A stretch of DNA of 5,684 bases, taken from Alphaproteobacteria bacterium. GTDB lineage: Bacteria > Pseudomonadota > Alphaproteobacteria > Rhizobiales > Rhizobiaceae. The DNA lies in assembly GCA_017308345.1 (NCBI GenBank), contig JAFKFE010000426.1, forward strand, positions 1-5,684, read 5' to 3'. The notes beneath the pieces were generated by a model. It saw only the letters and a program-made list of their open reading frames with translations. It was not told the origin of the DNA and searched no databases. Each line of letters begins with the position of its first letter. The first letter of the stretch is position 1. The position numbers and the translations under genes are program-made. Below are positions 1 through 4,729 of this stretch, piece by piece.

Positions 1-1
1 C

Positions 2-1468
2 CGGCCGCAGAACTTCACCTCCTACGGCGGACGCGCCGCGACCCGGCAGACGGTCGCGATCGGCGCCGACCGCGAGGGCCGCATCCAGTCGATCGTGCAT
101 CGCGGCGTCAACGAGACCGCCGTCGACGGCATGTGGGTCGAGCCGCTCGGCTCGGTGACCTCGATCATGTACGCCACGCCCAACTTCTCCTCGAAGCAGA
201 ATGTGGTGCGGGTGAACACGGTGGTGCCGGGGGCCAAGCGCGCGCCGGGCGAAAACCCAAGCGCCTTCGGCATCGAAAGCGCCATCGACGAGCTCGCCCA
301 TGAGCTCGGCATGGATCCGCTGGAGGTGCGGCTGATCAACTATGCCGAACAGGACCCGCACGCCAGGAAGGCGTGGTCGACGCGGCAGTTGCGCGAAGCC
401 TTTGCAGCAGGCGCCGAAGCCTTCGGCTGGGCAAAACGCTCGCCTCGGCCGCGCTCGATGCGCGACGGCCATCAGCTCATCGGCTGGGGCGTGGCGGCCG
501 GCACCTATCCGGTGCGGCGCGCCCATGGCGAGGCGGTGGTGAAGCTCCTCGCCGACGGCTCGGTCGAGGTCGAAAGCTCCTCCATCGACATGGGCCAGGG
601 CACCTACACGATCCTGGCGCAGACCGCCGCCGAAACGCTCGGCGTGCCGGTGAGCCAGGTCTCGGTGAAGCTCGGCGACTCGCGTCTTGCCCGCGCGGGC
701 GTCACCGGCGGCTCGCGGCTTGCCGGCGTGATGACCGGTGCCGTCCACAAGGCGGCCGGCCAGGCGCTGGACGAGTTGATTGGCCTGGCCCTGTCGGACC
801 CGCGCTCGCCGTTCCAGAAGGTCCAGGCGAACACCCTGTCGGTCAGGGACGGCCGCATCGCCGCGCCGCGCGGCGAAGGGCCGGAGCTGTCGATCGCCGA
901 GTTGATGACCGCTATCGGCCGCGACCGGATCGAGGCAAAGGGCGACACGCTGCCGGCGAGCACGACGCCGGAGGAGCGCTACGCGAACTACACCACCATC
1001 GCCAGGTCGATCCCGCACACCGAGGGCGACTGGTCGCGCCATTCCTGGTGCGCGCATTTCGTCGAGGTGCGGGTGGATGAAGACTTCGGCACGGTGCGCG
1101 TGTCGCGCGTGGTGTCGGCGCTGGACTCCGGCCGGCTCTACAACCCCAAGCTGGCGGAAAGCCAGTGGAAGGGCGGCATCATCATGGGCATCGGCCAGGC
1201 GCTGCTCGAGGAAGGCATCGTCGACCGCCGCCACGGCCGCATCGTCAACGGCAATTTCGCCGACTACATGCTGCCGACCAATGCCGACATCCCCGACATC
1301 CAGACGATCTCGGTCGGCATCCCCGACCCGCACTCCTCCGCGCTCGGCGGCAAGGGCGTGGGGGAACTGGCGATCGTGGGGATTGCGCCGGCAATCGCCA
1401 ACGCGGTGTTCCACGCGACGGGGAAAAGAGTGCGGGATCTGCCGATCACGCTGGAGAAGCTGATCTGA
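2..1468 (+). CDS. Xanthine dehydrogenase/aldehyde oxidase family molybdopterin-binding subunit (PaoC/YagR-like), 5'-truncated by window edge
   Basis: This is the large catalytic subunit of a three-subunit molybdenum hydroxylase, which oxidises aldehydes or N-heterocycles at a molybdenum cofactor. The open frame runs from base 2 and gives 488 residues. E. coli PaoC has about 730, so roughly 240 N-terminal residues lie off the left edge. Family marks are visible, numbered in the fragment: KRAPGEN near 79-85 (the substrate/cofactor Arg loop), MGQGTYT near 197-203 (molybdopterin contact), GGSR near 236-239, then a C-terminal block with SWCAHFVEV, LYNPKLAESQWKGG and GGKGVGELA. The Glu of GVGE (about 455) matches the family's catalytic base. 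The order and spacing favour the PaoC/YagR branch over classic XdhB. FeS and FAD subunit genes would be expected upstream. No paoD/xdhC-type chaperone follows: the next gene is an unrelated secreted protein. The substrate cannot be told from sequence. Confidence 0.94.
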   Translation, partial: RPQNFTSYGGRAATRQTVAIGADREGRIQSIVHRGVNETAVDGMWVEPLGSVTSIMYATPNFSSKQNVVRVNTVVPGAKRAPGENPSAFGIESAIDELAHELGMDPLEVRLINYAEQDPHARKAWSTRQLREAFAAGAEAFGWAKRSPRPRSMRDGHQLIGWGVAAGTYPVRRAHGEAVVKLLADGSVEVESSSIDMGQGTYTILAQTAAETLGVPVSQVSVKLGDSRLARAGVTGGSRLAGVMTGAVHKAAGQALDELIGLALSDPRSPFQKVQANTLSVRDGRIAAPRGEGPELSIAELMTAIGRDRIEAKGDTLPASTTPEERYANYTTIARSIPHTEGDWSRHSWCAHFVEVRVDEDFGTVRVSRVVSALDSGRLYNPKLAESQWKGGIIMGIGQALLEEGIVDRRHGRIVNGNFADYMLPTNADIPDIQTISVGIPDPHSSALGGKGVGELAIVGIAPAIANAVFHATGKRVRDLPITLEKLI

Positions 1469-1489
1469 GAGGTCGGCGCGAGGCATCCC

Positions 1490-1600
1490 CTCTCTGCCCT
1501 GCCCGTCCTCCGCAGCAGCTGCGCTGCAACTGCGGAGGGTGGACCGGACGTCTCCCCCCTTGTGGGGGAGATTGGCGGCTCGCACGCTTTCGCCAATCTC
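1490..1600. repeat. Composite palindromic intergenic repeat (three hairpins), rhizobial type
   Basis: Three stems lie between the molybdoenzyme gene and the next gene. The first is a perfect 9-bp stem CCTCCGCAG 1507-1515 with CTGCGGAGG 1530-1538. The second is a perfect 8-bp stem TCTCCCCC 1551-1558 with GGGGGAGA 1564-1571, loop CTTGT. The third is a perfect 10-bp stem GAGATTGGCG 1568-1577 with CGCCAATCTC 1591-1600. The second and third share bases 1568-1571, so they are alternative folds. The block with the CCCCCTTGTGGGGG core and a following GATTGGCG palindrome resembles dispersed intergenic repeats I recall from Mesorhizobium genomes. That identification is from memory and unchecked. It could also end transcription of the upstream gene, although no U-tract follows. 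Confidence 0.6.
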
Positions 1601-1620
1601 TGTATGATCGAGCCACCACG

Positions 1621-1626
1621 AGGGGG
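1621..1626 (+). promoter_or_regulatory. Ribosome binding site deciding the start at 1633
   Basis: AGGGGG lies 6 nt before the ATG at 1633. The reading frame is open far upstream (to 1165, antisense-like and inside the molybdoenzyme gene), so this site together with the signal peptide that begins at 1633 fixes the start. Confidence 0.7.
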
Positions 1627-1632
1627 ACGATC

Positions 1633-2118
1633 ATGACACGCGCACTACCAACACTCATCCTGGCACTGCTCACCACCCTGCCCGCCCATGCCGCCTCCTG
1701 TTCCTGGTCCGCCAAGATGGAGGAGGACGAGGGCGGCAGCGTGATGATGGCTTCGGTCTGCGGCGGGCCGAAGGGCGACGCGCATCTGATGCTCGCCTGT
1801 TTCGGCAAGCCGGTGCTGAGCTACGACCTCGGCGCCGCGGGCGCACAGTTGGAGCCCGGCATCAGCGGCTCCTTCAGCTTCAAGGCCGGCGACAAGAGCT
1901 TGACGAAAAAGCTCGAGCTCGAGGCGATGTACAACTATTTCACGGTGGAACTCTCCGGCCCCGCCGATCCGCTGCTGTCGCTGCTGCGCGGCAAGGGCGA
2001 GGTGACGGTCAGCGCGGACAAGTACGGCGCGGCGAGCTTCCCGCTGAAGGGCTCCGGCGCCGCGATCGGCAAGGTGCTGGCCGCGTGCGGGAAAGCTTCC
2101 GGCGGCGAAGCGGATTGA
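1633..2118 (+). CDS. Secreted four-cysteine protein of unknown function
   Basis: A 161-aa protein. Residues 1-20 form a Sec signal peptide (MTRALP, hydrophobic core LILALLTTL, then AHA before A21), so the mature protein should be periplasmic. Cys23 sits near the cleavage site, but the preceding residues do not make a good lipobox. The mature part has four cysteines (23, 43, 56, 152), consistent with two disulfides. The C-terminal half alternates short hydrophobic strands with charged turns (FSFKAG, YFTVEL, EVTVSA, FPLKGSGAAIGKVLAACG). The closing GSGAAIGKVLAAC resembles the end of several small beta-rich periplasmic proteins in alphaproteobacteria, but I cannot name a family. The gene stands alone: the repeat precedes it, and 220 bp separate it from the slipin gene. 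Confidence 0.85.
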   Translation: MTRALPTLILALLTTLPAHAASCSWSAKMEEDEGGSVMMASVCGGPKGDAHLMLACFGKPVLSYDLGAAGAQLEPGISGSFSFKAGDKSLTKKLELEAMYNYFTVELSGPADPLLSLLRGKGEVTVSADKYGAASFPLKGSGAAIGKVLAACGKASGGEAD

Positions 2119-2338
2119 GGCTGGCTGATCTTTCCCAACCGGGCCGCCCCGGTCATCCCATTGGCGAAGCCGCGCGCCCCACACCATATGAATCCACGCC
2201 GGCGATGATTGTCCTCGCGACAAGCGTGATCGATCCAGATATGCCGGCCAAGGCGGTCCGTCCCGGGCCGCCGGCGCTCCTCGCGAGGCCCGTTGCGGCA
2301 TCGCGCGCCCCCAAAGGCCGCGACAAGGAGCTATTTCG

Positions 2339-3181
2339 ATGAATCCGATCACCCTTTTCCTCACCGCCGTCTTCGCGCTCATCGGCGCCGGTATCGGCGC
2401 GCTGGCCGGGCCATGGGCGGGCGCGCCGTTCTTCGTCATCGCGGCGCTGATCGCAGCCTCGCTCAAGATGGCCAACACCTGGCAGCGGTTCGTGGTCCTG
2501 CGCGCCGGCAACCTGCTCGGCGTGCGCGGCCCCGGCCTGTTCATGATCATCCCGGTCATCGACAATGTCGTGGCCGTCATCGACCAGCGCATCCAGACCA
2601 CCGCCTTCAATGCCGAGGAGGCGCTGACACGCGACACCGTGCCGGTCAATGTCGACGCGGTCATCTTCTGGCATGTGCATGACGCGCGCCAGGCGGCGCT
2701 GGAAATCACCAACTACCGCGAGGCGATCGACCGCGTGGCGCAGACCTCGCTGCGCGAGATGATCGGCTCCTCGATGCTGTCCTCGCTGCTCTCCGACCGC
2801 AAGACGGCCGACGAGCATCTGCGCGACGTCATCGGCGCCAAGACGGCGCAATGGGGCATCACGGTGATGTCGGTGGAGATACGCGACGTCGCCATCCCCG
2901 TGGCGCTGCAGGACGCCATGTCGCGCCAGGCGCAGGCCGAGCGCGAGAAGCAGGCGCGCGTCATCCTCGGCTCGGCGGAAGCGGAAGTCGCGGCGAAGTT
3001 CGTGGAGGCGGCCACCACCTATGCCGACCATCCGGCGGCACTTCAGTTGCGCGCCATGAACATCATCTACGAGACGACCAAGGAGCGCGGCGCCACCATC
3101 CTGATCCCGACCGGGCTGGTGGACAGCCTCAACCCGGCGGCGGCGCTGGTCCAGGCCGGCGTGCTGAAAAGCGCGGCGTAG
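2339..3181 (+). CDS. Slipin family protein (stomatin/band 7, SPFH domain)
   Basis: A 280-aa inner-membrane scaffold protein. Slipins oligomerise in membranes and are thought to organise lipid domains and membrane proteases. Residues 4-43 form a hydrophobic hairpin of two segments (LFLTAVFALIGAGIGALAG and FFVIAALIAASL). The band 7 domain follows: GVRGPGLFMIIPVIDNV at 61-77, VIDQRIQTTAF at 80-90, LTRDTVPVNVDAVIFWHV at 96-113, and NYREAIDRVAQTSLREMIG at 125-143. The slipin signature QWGITVMSVEIRDVAIP lies at 171-187. A charged helix (RQAQAEREKQARVILGSAEAE) comes next, then HPAALQLRAM and an ILIPTGLVDSL tail. AAGGAG at 2325-2330, 8 nt upstream, supports this ATG. Slipin genes often pair with an nfeD gene. 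None is adjacent here, as the upstream gene is a secreted protein and the downstream gene is convergent. The 220-bp leader has only weak hairpins (for example 2209-2223 and 2264-2292) and no promoter I can name. Confidence 0.94.
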   Translation: MNPITLFLTAVFALIGAGIGALAGPWAGAPFFVIAALIAASLKMANTWQRFVVLRAGNLLGVRGPGLFMIIPVIDNVVAVIDQRIQTTAFNAEEALTRDTVPVNVDAVIFWHVHDARQAALEITNYREAIDRVAQTSLREMIGSSMLSSLLSDRKTADEHLRDVIGAKTAQWGITVMSVEIRDVAIPVALQDAMSRQAQAEREKQARVILGSAEAEVAAKFVEAATTYADHPAALQLRAMNIIYETTKERGATILIPTGLVDSLNPAAALVQAGVLKSAA

Positions 3182-3206
3182 GGAGCCCTCCCGACGCATC
3201 ATGAAG

Positions 3207-3250
3207 ATCCGGTCCGGCCGATGCGCCATGACGCGCGGGCCGGACCGGAT
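3207..3250. terminator. Perfect 13-bp hairpin between convergent genes, likely bidirectional terminator
   Basis: ATCCGGTCCGGCC at 3207-3219 pairs perfectly with 3238-3250. A further 4-bp GCGC stem (3223-3226 with 3233-3236) lies inside the loop. It sits 25 bp after the slipin stop and 24 bp beyond the stop of the opposing histidine-rich gene. There is no good T-run on either side, so intrinsic termination is inferred from position and stem strength. Confidence 0.6.
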
Positions 3251-3274
3251 GCGACTTCAACGATCGATGGAAAC

Positions 3275-3586
3275 TCAGTAGTCGGAACCGCTCTCGACGA
3301 CGACCGGACGATGGTGATGCCGGTGGCCGGTCGAACTTGTGACGATCACGGTATCGCCGCGGCGGTGATGGCGATGACGCCAGCCGCGCTCGCCATTGTC
3401 ATGGAAGGCGACGGTGCCGTGATGGCGGTGGTGGAGACGGTGGCCTTCGTCGTTGATGATGACGGCCGGACGGTGATGATAATGATGCCTGTGATGCGTG
3501 CTGATGACGATATCAGCCTCGGCCGCGGAAGCGATGGCGGGAGCGGCGACACAAAGCGCCAGGGCAGCGATAAGCACTGTTTTCAT
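3275..3586 (-). CDS. Small exported histidine-rich protein, possible metal binder
   Basis: A 103-aa protein. Residues 1-21 are a signal peptide (MKTVLIAALALCVAAPAIASA), so it is exported. The mature part of about 80 residues has 19 histidines (31, 32, 34, 35, 37, 38, 49, 52, 53, 55, 56, 62, 71, 73, 74, 88, 90-92), nearly one in four, and no cysteine. They fall in four His/Arg clusters, each followed by a short hydrophobic strand: HHRHHYHHRP-AVII, HRLHHRHHG-TVAF, HRHHRRGD-TVIV and HRHHHRP-VVV. This looks like four degenerate repeats. Such clusters commonly bind Zn, Ni, Cu or Co, so periplasmic metal storage or buffering is plausible but unproven. AGGA (complement at 3595-3598) precedes the ATG by 8 nt. 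A near-consensus EcfG promoter lies upstream at 3628-3652. The overlapping plus-strand frame is a shadow of the His codons. I do not recognise a named family. Confidence 0.85.
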   Translation of the reverse strand: MKTVLIAALALCVAAPAIASAAEADIVISTHHRHHYHHRPAVIINDEGHRLHHRHHGTVAFHDNGERGWRHRHHRRGDTVIVTSSTGHRHHHRPVVVESGSDY

Positions 3587-3610
3587 TGCTCTATTCCTGA
3601 TTTCTGAAAC

Positions 3611-3626
3611 ATCCCTTCGCGGGGAT
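3611..3626 (-). other. Small hairpin in the 5' leader of the histidine-rich gene
   Basis: ATCCC 3611-3615 pairs with GGGAT 3622-3626. The predicted transcription start from the promoter at 3628-3652 falls around 3620, within this element, so its role in the mRNA leader is uncertain. Confidence 0.25.
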
Positions 3627-3627
3627 A

Positions 3628-3652
3628 AACTGCTGCCTGCTCTTTTGGTTCC
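3628..3652 (-). promoter_or_regulatory. EcfG-type (general stress response) promoter for the histidine-rich gene
   Basis: Read on the minus strand this is GGAAC (3652-3648), a 16-nt spacer, then AGTT (3631-3628). The known alphaproteobacterial EcfG/sigma-EcfG consensus is GGAAC-N16/17-CGTT, so only the first base of the -10 differs. It lies about 40 bp before the ATG at 3586, giving a leader of roughly 35 nt. It is found by motif only. Confidence 0.6.
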
Positions 3653-3715
3653 GGCACGATTTGGCCGTTGAGGCGCGAGCTTTGGCAGCCGATCGGGCCC
3701 AGCCTTCAGCGGCGC

Positions 3716-3910
3716 TCAGCTTTCGTGCCGGCGGCGAAGCGCCATATATCGGAGGTAGGTCGTGGCAGCGGCGTCGCAGGCGCGCCGCCCGGGTCCGTTC
3801 GCCTGGATCATCGTCTCGGCAAGCCGCTGGGGCAGGCCGTATTTGCTGGCGAAGTACGCCGTGTCGTATGGCTGGTCTTCCGGATCATCCACAGGTCTGT
3901 CAAGGCTCAT
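3716..3910 (-). CDS. Small DUF3606-like protein, 64 aa
   Basis: A 64-aa soluble protein beginning MSLDRPVDDPEDQPYDTAYF. Its core, YFASKYGLPQRLAETMIQANGPGRRACDAAA (residues 19-49), follows the pattern of DUF3606-type and related short rhizobial proteins: an aromatic, a K-[FY]-G turn, a helix ending near a G pair, then a second helix. Their function is unknown. The frame continues upstream to 4564, but that part runs antisense through the permease and 33-aa genes and is not credible. The ATG at 3910 has a strong GGGAG site (complement 3916-3920) 5 nt upstream, which fixes the start. The gene shares its strand with the histidine-rich gene 129 bp downstream and diverges from the 33-aa/permease operon. 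The family assignment is from pattern memory; it could be an unrelated small protein. Confidence 0.65.
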   Translation of the reverse strand: MSLDRPVDDPEDQPYDTAYFASKYGLPQRLAETMIQANGPGRRACDAAATTYLRYMALRRRHES

Positions 3911-3950
3911 GTCGGCTCCCGCATCAGCGCGCGAAACTGGCGCGCCTACC

Positions 3951-3975
3951 AATGCGAAGCCTCGGCTTTGGTTGC
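3951..3975 (-). promoter_or_regulatory. Degenerate EcfG-like promoter candidate for the 64-aa gene
   Basis: The minus strand reads GCAAC (3975-3971), a 16-nt spacer, then CATT (3954-3951): one mismatch in each box against GGAAC-N16-CGTT. It lies about 40 bp from the ATG at 3910, the same geometry as the two better sites in this window. It is weak and may be chance. Confidence 0.25.
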
Positions 3976-4046
3976 GGCGCTCGGGCCTCTTCGCGCGCCA
4001 GTGCGACTTCAGTCCGAGCAAGCTCTCGGACCGTCGCCCGATCAGC

Positions 4047-4071
4047 GGAACAAAGGCCCCTCGCCCCCGTT
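4047..4071 (+). promoter_or_regulatory. Exact-match EcfG-type promoter for the 33-aa/permease operon
   Basis: GGAAC at 4047-4051, a 16-nt spacer, then CGTT at 4068-4071, identical to the alphaproteobacterial general-stress sigma EcfG consensus. It predicts a transcription start near 4078 and a leader of about 30 nt before the ATG at 4109. Confidence 0.72.
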
Positions 4072-4095
4072 TGCCGGCGTGGAATTCACGGCGAC

Positions 4096-4100
4096 AGGAG
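4096..4100 (+). promoter_or_regulatory. Ribosome binding site of the 33-aa ORF
   Basis: AGGAG lies 8 nt before the ATG at 4109. It argues for that start over an in-frame GTG at 4079, which has no such site and sits at the predicted transcript start. Confidence 0.65.
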
Positions 4101-4108
4101 CAATCGAC

Positions 4109-4210
4109 ATGGACGGCAACCGCAACAGTGTTCTGGAAGCGCGCTGGCTTCTTGCCGTGCCGGCCTCGGTGCTGCTCACCGTGCTGATAGCGGGCCTGCT
4201 GCTTGGATAG
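4109..4210 (+). CDS. 33-aa single-span membrane protein, cotranscribed with the iron permease
   Basis: A 33-codon ORF encoding a short polar head (MDGNRNSVLEAR) and one membrane span (residues 12-32, WLLAVPASVLLTVLIAGLLLG) that ends almost at the stop. Support comes from context: an exact EcfG-type promoter at 4047-4071, a strong AGGAG 8 nt before the ATG, and a TAG only 6 nt before the permease ATG, which suggests translational coupling. The frame stays open upstream to about 3668, but that stretch lies opposite the 64-aa gene and precedes the promoter, so the short form is preferred. The fold is a simple hydrophobic helix with no recognisable family. It could be a small partner of the permease, or a leader peptide that opens the permease start site. 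Confidence 0.6.
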   Translation: MDGNRNSVLEARWLLAVPASVLLTVLIAGLLLG

Positions 4211-4216
4211 CGGCCG

Positions 4217-4615
4217 ATGAACCGCCTGCTCTTCGTTGCGGCCGATTTCCTGTCGCGCCCGCCGGGCTTCTACGCGATGCTGGTCGCGATGGTCGCCTGT
4301 ACGCTGCTGGTGCCGTTCGGCCTCACCAACGCGGTCACCTACGCCTTGTCGGTGGCCGCCATCGTCATCACCGGAGTGGTCCTCATCCAGGGTTACCGCG
4401 ATACGGCGGCAATCCACGCCAAGCTCGACGAGATCGTCATTGCGCTTCGCGAGACGCGCAACGACGTGATCGGGCTCGAACATGCGGAACCGCATGAAAT
4501 CAAGGCAAAGCTGACGGAACTGGAAATGGAGGCCGCGCGGCTGGCGGTCGGGGAAGCCCTGCAAGGCGCGATGAATGAGGCCGGCGCCGCGGTGGGCGGG
4601 GGTTCGCGGGGGTAG
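4217..4615 (+). CDS. Low-affinity iron permease family protein (PF04120-like)
   Basis: A 132-aa membrane protein. Two spans are visible, at about 17-36 (GFYAMLVAMVACTLLVPFGL) and 40-59 (VTYALSVAAIVITGVVLIQG). A cytosolic helix follows with the family's hallmark RDTAAIHAKLDEIVIALRETRNDVIGLE (61-88), matching the usual 'QNRDTKALQLKLDEL...ARN...E' stretch of short bacterial relatives of yeast Fet4. The family name comes from Fet4. Iron transport by these short bacterial forms is not established, and two spans are few for a transporter, so oligomerisation or another envelope role is possible. The tail is acidic/amphipathic and ends in a Gly-rich VGGGSRG. The start has no strong ribosome site of its own, fitting coupling to the 33-aa ORF that stops 6 nt earlier. 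The operon probably depends on the stress promoter at 4047-4071. Confidence 0.83.
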   Translation: MNRLLFVAADFLSRPPGFYAMLVAMVACTLLVPFGLTNAVTYALSVAAIVITGVVLIQGYRDTAAIHAKLDEIVIALRETRNDVIGLEHAEPHEIKAKLTELEMEAARLAVGEALQGAMNEAGAAVGGGSRG

Positions 4616-4625
4616 CCGTGGCGCC

Positions 4626-4653
4626 GGCCGAAGGCGGAACGAGACCGCCGGCC
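4626..4653. terminator. GC-rich hairpin just after the permease gene
   Basis: GGCGG 4633-4637 pairs with CCGCC 4645-4649 around a 7-nt loop, extended by GGCC 4626-4629 with GGCC 4650-4653 across a 3-nt bulge. It begins 11 bp after the TAG at 4613-4615. There is no T-run, so it may act with the next hairpin. Confidence 0.4.
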
Positions 4654-4663
4654 CAGGAGAATA

Positions 4664-4712
4664 GGCTTCCCACGCATTCCTGAAATTGCGTGATCGCGGA
4701 AGCCCGGAATTT
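4664..4712. terminator. Two-step hairpin with a short T-run between convergent genes
   Basis: GGCTTCC 4664-4670 pairs with GGAAGCC 4698-4704, and directly inside it CACGCA 4671-4676 pairs with TGCGTG 4687-4692, with a 5-nt bulge. TTTT follows at 4709-4712. It sits between the permease and the opposing exporter gene, whose stop is at 4730, and could stop transcription from both sides. Confidence 0.5.
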
Positions 4713-4729
4713 TCCCCGAAACGGAAAGA

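Noticed and set aside
95..97. GTG as the start of the molybdoenzyme gene
   Set aside because: The same frame is open to base 2 with family-like sequence, so this GTG is an internal valine of a gene cut by the window edge.
2153..3229. A 358-codon minus-strand ORF
   Set aside because: It is the antisense frame of the slipin gene. Its Arg/His/Asp-rich composition is typical of a GC-rich shadow, and the sense strand gives a full SPFH protein.
3221..3607. A 128-codon plus-strand ORF opposite the histidine-rich gene
   Set aside because: Its Met/Asp/Val-rich product is the antisense image of His and Arg codons. It has no ribosome site or signal peptide, while the minus strand has both plus a promoter.
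4079..4081. In-frame GTG as an alternative start for the 33-aa ORF
   Set aside because: It lies at the predicted transcript start with no ribosome site, whereas the ATG at 4109 has AGGAG at proper distance.
3668..4108. Long plus-strand ORF reading into the 33-aa gene
   Set aside because: This stretch lies opposite the 64-aa gene and upstream of the promoter at 4047-4071. Its translation shows no domain or membrane pattern.
3911..4564. Upstream extension of the 64-aa gene's frame to a 282-aa minus-strand protein
   Set aside because: It runs antisense through the permease and 33-aa genes, is His/Arg/Gln-rich without a fold pattern, and the ATG at 3910 has the ribosome site.
4636..4660. GGAAC at 4636-4640 as another EcfG -35 box
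   Set aside because: The bases after a 16-nt spacer are GAGA, with no GTT. The GGAAC is part of a terminator-like hairpin and no plus-strand gene follows.
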